The notes under the pieces: model-generated
Told to the model about the DNA's origin: nothing
The model's database searches: none
What the model saw: only the letters and a program-made list of their open reading frames with translations
Shown here: positions 56,951 to 64,000 of the stretch, one piece after another
Layout of the letters: each line of letters begins with the position of its first letter
Numbering within the stretch: position 1 is the stretch's first letter
Position numbers and translations under genes: made by a program
Source of the DNA: Kuschelorhynchus macadamiae
Lineage: Eukaryota > Arthropoda > Insecta > Coleoptera > Curculionidae
NCBI GenBank assembly: GCA_030620095.1
Contig: JAUTXW010002101.1
Location: forward strand, 334,774-398,773
DNA length: 64,000 nucleotides
Direction: 5' to 3'

Positions 56951-58958
56951 TAATAAAGGGATTTTCAACATTAAACTTCGCTGATAAGCTTCAAGTAATT
57001 TCCAAAGGAAAGGCAAAACCGCTTATGAAAAATTTAACCACAAAAATGAAAAACTGCATTAGACATTTTTATCCGGAAAAACAATACCAACAATTTAAAT
57101 GGCTAACAGGATAAAAAAATTATTAAAAAATTATTTTGTTGGCTATGTTTACTTTTTGAAAATGAAAAAAGTCTCTGGAATAAAATTGGTTTTATTCCAG
57201 CATTTAAACAATTTCCATAAAGCTGTAAAAAGACACATTGTGTCCAAAGCGCATTTACAGGCCGCCATAAAAGAAAAAGTCTTCGGCAAAACCAGGATTG
57301 ACCACGCCTTTAATAAATAGTTAGAAATTAGTCACCGCCAACACAATGAACTAGTCGATAAAAATGGGCAAATATTAAGACGACTTATCGATGTTGTTTG
57401 TTTTCTCCGACAGCACGAATTGGGATCTAGAGGTCATGACGAAACAAGGGTTTCTTCAAATAAAGGAAATTTTTAAGACTTACTTAGTTTAATGGCTAAA
57501 TATGATGATTGCTTAAAAAATCATTTAGAGCAGTCTAGTGTTTTTCGCGAAACGTCGAATGGAATCCAGAATGATTTAATTATTCCATTATTCTAAAAAG
57601 AATTAAGCAGGAGATTGGCGAGGCGCGGTTCATTGCTATTGTTCTGAACGAAACAACTGATATCACTAACTTTAGCCAATTATCTATAGTAATACGCTAC
57701 GTTAAAACAGACGGAAGTCAAGAGCGATTTTTAGGTTTTAAGAATGTGTCCGAAAATCGTACAGCAGATGCATTATAGTAGTTTATAACGTTACTAAAAA
57801 AATTAAAAAATTAGTTGCTCAAAGCTATGATGGAGCTGCAGTGATGGCAGGACAATTAGTGGGTCTGCAAGCTAAAGTTCGAGAAACTTTTCCAAGTGTT
57901 GTGTTTGTCCAGTGTTTTGCTCATAAATTAAATTTAGTTTTATCCCAGTCCATCAATCACATTAAAAAGTGGAAAGTATTTTTCGTTACTTTAAGTGGCA
58001 TGGCTGCTTTTTTTCCAAGTCAACAAAACATACACAAGCTCTGGACTCCATTGTCCACAAACGATTGCCCAAAGTAGCTCCTACTAGGAGGAACTATAAT
58101 GGAAGACTTGTGTTAACAGTATTTGAAAATCGTGAATCACTGATTGAACTATTTGAGAATATAATAGAAAATAATAAAACGTGGGACTCAGAAGCAATAA
58201 ATAGTTCGAGGGGGGTTTTGGACTGTTTGAAACGAGATTTTAATTTTAATTATTTGTTGAACATATTTTCAGAAATATTTCCATTCTTGGACAATGTTTT
58301 TAATATATTACAAACTAAAACAAATGATATTGCTTTTTGCCTAAAAAAAGTGGATGATTTTAAGCCCATGTTGAGCCAAAAAAGAGATGACTTTGACCTT
58401 TTTTGGGAGAAAACGATGACGTTAAATGTAGAGCCACAAGCCAAGCGTCTTCGAACAGACAAGGTGGGAGATGTTCAAACATCAAACAGACGCCTCTTTT
58501 ATGAAATAATCGATCAAAATCAGCATTAAATAAACTATAGATTTAATTTAAATGATTTTAAATTCCTCGAGCTCTGCAATTTTGATACATTTAAAGGAAA
58601 AACTTTTCCAGAAGATGCGTCTAAATCTCTTCTTCTTCATTATGGCTAGTTCTTCGACCGAGTGTTACTGCGATCTGAACTAAAAGTGATTTACGAAACT
58701 GATGACATTAGCGTAAAAAATAACGCTAAGGAACTAATGCAATTTTTAAAAGACAAGAAGCTGGAAGATGCCTACACCGAAGTGTCGAAATCGTGTGAAT
58801 TAGTATTGACAATACCTGCCACAAGTTCATTAGTAGAACGCAATTTTTCAACACTTAAACGTATAAAAAATTTCGTGAGAAATTCATCGGGGCGGGAGAG
58901 ACTTTCGCATACATCGCTGTTGTCCATTGAAATTAAACTTGCATGGACGTTTTTATGA
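56885..58958 (+). pseudogene. hAT transposase, ZMYM1/DUF4371 type, frameshifted
   Basis: In order: a FECVVCALI / RHFYPEKQYQQFKWLTG zinc-finger-like start (56920-57110), HKAVKRHIVSKAHLQAAIKE (57215) and RRLIDVVCFLRQHEL. Then RFIAIVLNETTDITNFSQLS, where the usual catalytic D of DETTD reads N (57630-57680), VAQSYDGAAVMAG with the second D (57815), VQCFAHKLNLVLSQS (57910), RRLFYEIID (58490). The C-terminal dimerisation region ELVLTIPATSSLVERNFSTL (58798) and LSHTSLLSIE ends it. At least four stops or frameshifts. Confidence 0.85.
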
Positions 58959-59299
58959 TGACGTCATTGACGAATTTGCAAAAAATGATCGAAGAATCGA
59001 ATTACATTACAAATAGGTAAGTTTCTAAAAATTGCTTCCCTTTCTTAAAATTTCACCGCACGTCCCTGAGTGGCTCCAGTTGTTATTTAATTTTAGTGGT
59101 AAGCACAGATTGTTAAAGTTTCATGAAAATATATATATTTCAATTCTAATAAATCAGGCTCATACACATTTTGCTAACTTTCTTCTGAAAGGTAATTATA
59201 AAAGGTTTGATGTTTATCTTGATTTATATATATACGTTTACACATCTGCACTCCCGTTGAGACAAATCCCATTTCCACTATCTGAGCCTTACGTGCATT

Positions 59300-59412
59300 G
59301 GCACGTCAAAATCCTATAAGCCGTTTTGGAAATATAATCTTCCAAAAGAGCGGTTTTTAGAGTATTGTGTACCAGCCATATTTGATGCGATAACTGAAGG
59401 CGGATGGAACTA
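59300..59412 (+). other. unassigned short ORF remnant downstream of the hAT element
   Basis: YKPFWKYNLPKERFLEYCVP followed by AIFDAITEGGWN ends in a stop. It has a protein-like composition but no family that I recognise. It could be the continuation of whatever element carried the THAP fragment on the other side of the hAT insertion. Confidence 0.3.
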
Positions 59413-59414
59413 AT

Positions 59415-60105
59415 CATAAGAAAAATAGATCAAACATTAAATTTTCTAGAAAAAGTTGTTTTTTATTAAATATATACTTTTAACGTTAGTAAATCTTAAC
59501 TTTGTTTACTTTAGTCAGTAACACTTACTTTATTCGCCATTAAAAAAAGTTAGTTACAAAGAAAAGTTGCTTCAAATACGGATGTATTTACTAAGTAAAT
59601 ATTGCATACTTTGTAAGCTATAACCGATAAAAGAAAAATTTAAGGTATAAATTGTTGACAGGTACTTGGTTACTAGAAGCGCAATTTGGAAAATTTTATT
59701 TATTTATGCAGGATGTCTCTAGAACACAGTAAAGAGTGCAAAATGAAAATATATTTCGATTTTTCAAATATATCGAAACAACTGTTATTAAAAAAAAACA
59801 ATTATTTATATAAATTGATGTTTAGAAATTGAAATTTTAACATTTGACTTTTGAAATGAAAAACTGTCATTTTGATAAGCATCAATTGTAATAATTGAAA
59901 GTAGGCCGTATAGAAGCGACGGCATAGCTTAGCGACCAGTGGTTCCATAAACAAATTTAGCACGACCTACGGGAACTCATATTTATTTAATAAAATAAGT
60001 ACAAAATGGTAAAAGTTCGAATGTAAGAATTTTGTTTTCTAATGTAATAACTTTTCAACCGAGTAATTTGTACAATTCAACTACGTAGGTTCATATAAAA
60101 AAATG
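59415..60105. other. AT-rich sequence, nothing recognised
   Basis: No supported feature. Confidence 0.45.
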
Positions 60106-60109
60106 TTGG

Positions 60110-60870
60110 TTTAATAAGATGTTTCAAAAAACTACTTATCCAGTCGACTTCAAATTTTGGAGAAAATTGAGGGTCATATAGGGATGATCTGATAATATTA
60201 TGATAAAAATCCAATGTGGGGGAACGAAATGGCGGCCTAGTGAAATGTTGAAAAAATTATTAATAAAAAATTAATTATCCAGTTTACCTCAAAATGTGCA
60301 CAAAATACAAATGTTACGTAACTGGTAACGTTGGTACGAATTCAAGACAAAAAAGCAGAACGGCGATCTAACCAAATAGGCCTGAAAATAATACTTATTA
60401 GATTATATAGAATTTTACCGATAATTTAAACTTGAATTAAACGGCCATTTTATTTTGGAATTTAGTATTCGCACTTGAATTTTACCACTTTATCCCTATT
60501 TCCCACTTGACTTCTGTACAATATTTTAAATCAATTGGATATATAGTTTTTTGGGACTGTATTTTTAAACATTTTATTTCGCCGTAATGACTTCACATCA
60601 AAATTTTACAAATTTATTTCTACAATAAACTTTATTTTTATGTAAAATTTGGGGACCATTCGATAAGTAGTTATTTAATAAATATTTGTTTAACATCTCA
60701 GGAGGCCGTCATTTTGTTCCGCCATAGTGGATTTTTACCCCCTCCCCGCCATTTGATCTTTGATTTTTGCCCAAAAGTAGCGGTTAATCTGATAACTGGA
60801 AACGGGATCTAGATCTAGAAACCCGTATACATCTGCAAAAGTTCGGTAGGGTCACTTTTTTAACGAATAT
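60110..60870. repeat. CCATTTTGTT-family repeat, copy 9 (two inverted halves)
   Basis: 60110-60370 reads in reverse (AAATCCAATGTGGGGGAACG, AAATGGCGGCC). 60425-60870 reads forward (CGGCCATTTTATTTTG, GCCGTCATTTTGTTCCGCCA). The halves converge at about 60400. Confidence 0.72.
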
Positions 60871-60874
60871 AAAA

Positions 60875-61435
60875 ATATAATATACAAGAAGCCTATTTTT
60901 AGCCGTTGCTTGAGTAAGGCTAGGTTTGAGCGTCCAAATGCTACGTGCCTCCTGAACCTACCTAAATATAACTCGACAAGAAATAGAGTTTCGCTTGTGA
61001 TACAACAGAAAACTGAAAAAGGAGCTAAATAAATACGCTTACTTACATTGAAATATTCTGGCAAAATCTATAAATTCTGAAAGGTTTAATCATATAGAAA
61101 TCCGAACTCCTTTCTGTAACTAAAATTTTTATTAAATTTAACTATAAGCATTTATTCTAAAATTCGTTTTTACTTGATCTTAAATAAAACTATAAACACT
61201 GGTGCTGGTTACTGGAGTTAAATATCTCACAGGTTACAATTTAAAACAATATTAATTCTAAATTAATACGTATTTTAAAAATCTCTTATGTTCTAGAATT
61301 TAAAACATGACTTTGCATTTATTTTTATTAGTATTTTTTACGAAAAATATTCTAAATTCTCAAAACGTAACAGTAAAATCAAATGCCAGAAAATATGTTG
61401 AAGTTAACATCAATTAACTAAAAAATCGTTTTATA
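60875..61435. other. no recognisable feature
   Basis: AT-rich; nothing supported. Confidence 0.45.
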
Positions 61436-61440
61436 TCGTA

Positions 61441-63727
61441 CACTGAGAAAAAATATAATAAATCTAGATAACATTTTATTTGTTCTAAATAAAAAGTTTA
61501 TTTAACTATGTCAGATAAACTGTATATTTGGTTTAAATAAATTCCGTTTTCTGGAATCAGTTTATTTAGATCTAATAAACTGTTTTTTACAATACTGTTT
61601 ATGAGATCTAGGTGAACTGTTTATCTAGAACTATTAAACTATTTTCCTAGGATAAATAAACAGTTTTTCTTGTTCAAATATACAGTATATTTGATAGAAA
61701 AATGTTTTTTAGATTTTGGTTACTCTGTTTATTTGGATCAGTTAAACTGGGTATCTGAAATAAATGAAATTAAAATAGATCAATCTCGTATTTGGAGATC
61801 TTTCACCATTTTTTAGTCAAAGTTCAGGGATAATTGTTGTTGTAAAGATAGAATGACCAATTATTTACCAAGTTGTAGATAAATAAATATATTGTATCAG
61901 TAACAGAACCATAAAGAAAAAAGAAAAAAAATGAAGTCAAATGTATTTTTAGTGGAACACCCTGTATATTTTTCGTTTAATGAAAATAACATTTACTCTT
62001 AAATTATACACTTTGTTTAAGTTAGCTTACATTAAATTAAATGCACAGATTTTTCGGAATCCTAAAACTTTTAGCTAATTTGGCAAATAGTTAATTTAAT
62101 ATATTTGGCTTTAAATTTTTATTGAAATATGTGTGTTTTGGAAATTATCAGGAAAATATATATACAAGTTGCGCATTTAAAAAATAGAACTTTTATTTAC
62201 CACAACTTTACATTTACTTTGCATGTTCTTTTTTTTTCACTCATTAACAAATTTTACTTAATTGGTGCAAAAAATCATTCTAATTTAGCAAAAAAAGTGG
62301 GAGTGCCAAAATAACCAATAATTATGAAGAATTTAAAAAGACATAATTAAACAATTTATTGTCAGTATGTCTGTTATATGATATAATAACCTTATTTAAT
62401 TAAAATACTATTAGTCAAACATATACAAACAAATTTGTAATTAATAAAGTTATTGTAATTATTATGAGGTACACTGATAACAAGCAGCAACTAATAATCA
62501 AATAAATAAAATATATATAATAGAAATCTTATTTTATTTGTAACTAATACTTTTACAAAATAAGGCTTAAAAAATACACACACAAAACTTAAACTTCATT
62601 ACTAGTAGACACTCCCTTTGGCTCGGGCCTTCTTTGACTGGAACAAACAAGTGCATATAATAACACAAAAAATAGGTCTAGCATTACGACAACGATTGTT
62701 AACTAAATCGGAAAAACAATCTTAGAGAAGGACTATGTATTGAGAATGTAAATTTTAATGTAATATATAACAAAAAGAGCACAGATAAATATTAAAGAAA
62801 AAATTGTAGGTGGTTAGGGTAAAAAACATATTTCCGGGATGTTTTAGTGGACATACTAGAGTAAATAAAAATAAAACATAGTACGTATTATGCTATGATC
62901 TTAACCTCTACTACGTAAAACAGAAAATTAAAATTCCAAATGTAAATTCCGGTGCGCCCAATTTAACTAAAAAATAATAAATATAGATCAAAAACTAAGC
63001 ATATAACTTTTTTGTATTCATTATACATTTTCTCTAATCTTTACCACTTACTTTATTTGCATGATTTTTAGCGAAAAATATTTTTTTCCAAGCCATCAAG
63101 TTTATCTATGTTTGTTTTTAGCGAAAAATGTAGAGTATTCGTGAAAAATATGAATAAAAAAATGCACAATATACGAAAGTATATAACAACTATTAGAACA
63201 TGCCTTCGATAGGGCCATCTTACCTTTAAAGTGGTTTATATAATCCATTAATCCACAAAAATTTAGAAGGGTTTAATATGTTGTCTTGTTGAGTCACTCT
63301 ATGCAATAAAAAACTAAACGCACTGGTGTAGTAAAAGCCAAGTGACGCCGTTTTAAATCTAAATTCACCACTCTGGTAAATCATGGGCGGCCGAAGGTAA
63401 CCGAAAGAATACGATCCACGGGGTAAAAATAAATGTTTGTGAAATCTAGGTAAATAGGTTATTTGTTATAGGAATTAGTTTAATAGTTTTTTTTAGAAAA
63501 GCGAGGTTATTTGAAACAGTTCAACAGGAGTTCTAGAATAAATATACTTATACATTAGTTTATTCAAACTAAATAAACATAGTTCATTAGTTTATTAGAT
63601 CTAAATAAACTGATTTTAGAGAAATCGTTCAAATTGTTCTAGAACATACTAGATTTATTAAACAAATATCTAGAATAAATAAACTTTTTCCAGCAACACC
63701 AGTTTATTTGTGGGGTTTTTCTCAGTG
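61441..63727. mobile_element. CACTA-like non-autonomous DNA transposon
   Basis: Ends CACTGAGAAAAA (61441) and inverted TTTTTCTCAGTG (to 63727), flanked by TA on both sides. Both subterminal regions (61460-61780, 63530-63715) are packed with short motifs in both orientations, such as AATAAACT/AGTTTATT and AGATCTAAATAAACT. That is the subterminal-repeat layout of EnSpm/CACTA elements. No transposase in the 1.7-kb core. The 2-bp flank is shorter than the 3 bp usual for CACTA, so the superfamily call is tentative. Confidence 0.68.
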
Positions 63728-63729
63728 TA

Positions 63730-64000
63730 CACTCATTTATTTCAAACCATTGTGCCAAAGAAGGCGATTGATTTTGTAGGTTATAATGTCTCAGCTAGTT
63801 AAAATCCTCGGCGATTCGAATGATTCCGAACTTGTCCCTTTAACTTGATTACTTGTACCTACCACTGTCTAATTTTAGTCTCCTTCTTCGACTGCCCTTT
63901 CTTTATAATACCTATTATACATATGCCCTGGTGCTACGTTCGTCTTAAATTTAATCGAGTTAAATGTACAAAATTAAGCCTTAGCAACGTGAAAAGTAAT
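63730..64000. other. no recognisable feature
   Basis: Nothing supported to the end of the window. Confidence 0.45.

Larger units (their letters stand above)
56402..59068 (+). mobile_element. hAT-superfamily element (ZMYM1-like transposase)
   Basis: Short terminal repeats CAGGGGCGTG (56402) and CACGTCCCTG (to 59068) match at 9 of 10 positions. Flanks ATGAGGCT and AGTGGCTC are only loosely similar, so the 8-bp target duplication is not convincing. A decayed hAT transposase lies on the plus strand inside. The element sits ~70 bp downstream of a THAP fragment. Confidence 0.75.

Noticed and set aside
59032..59319. 95-codon plus frame across the hAT right end
   Set aside because: It runs across the transposon boundary and has no recognisable domain; only the following short remnant was kept, at low confidence.

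Overview
This window looks like a repeat-choked, AT-rich arthropod genome, most likely insect and possibly a beetle. It is very AT-rich and has long (TA)n microsatellites. It carries one clear animal neural immunoglobulin exon and many eukaryotic transposon classes. I see no bacterial-style gene organisation, and I could not recognise any rRNA, tRNA or CRISPR array by eye. The only convincing host coding sequence is one phase-1/phase-1 exon of a DIP/lachesin-type Ig-domain cell-surface protein (minus strand, 8314-8484). Everything else reads as intron or intergenic sequence filled with transposable elements, almost all of them decayed.

Layout: 0.1-3.6 kb holds Penelope-like element (PLE) fragments in inverted arrangements, with hammerhead-like motifs in their terminal repeats. 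5.6-6.9 kb is the first long copy of an unclassified interspersed repeat (here called the CCATTTTGTT family), which recurs throughout the window. 8.3 kb is the DIP exon. 9.05-12.1 kb is a decayed APE-type LINE. 12.17-14.38 kb is a nearly intact Tc1/mariner-superfamily element with about 0.5-kb inverted repeats; its 359-codon transposase frame is broken by one TGA. 17.6-25.35 kb is a palindromic element split by a mariner-like element that contains two head-to-tail R4/Dong-like LINEs. 27.4 kb has a Gypsy-type integrase tail. 31.2-39.4 kb has a DIRS-like tyrosine-recombinase retroelement flanked by PLE pieces; its recombinase is interrupted by a 2.4-kb insertion with a 9-bp target duplication. 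42.1-48.45 kb is a tandem segmental duplication. Its first copy contains three nested palindromic mariner-like elements and its second copy contains a LINE. 48.5 kb is a MITE, 50.3-52.1 kb a scrambled R4-like LINE cluster, 56.2-59.1 kb a THAP fragment and a ZMYM1-type hAT element, and 61.4-63.7 kb a CACTA-like non-autonomous element.

The interactions visible here are between transposons rather than genes. Mariner-like elements carrying the CAGGGT terminus have repeatedly entered the central TA of pre-existing palindromes, producing Russian-doll structures. A transposon sits inside the DIRS recombinase gene. Duplicated segments carry copy-specific insertions that order the events. Boundaries are given where the sequence shows repeats or target duplications; other edges are approximate. 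All family calls come from reading motifs by eye, without database searches.
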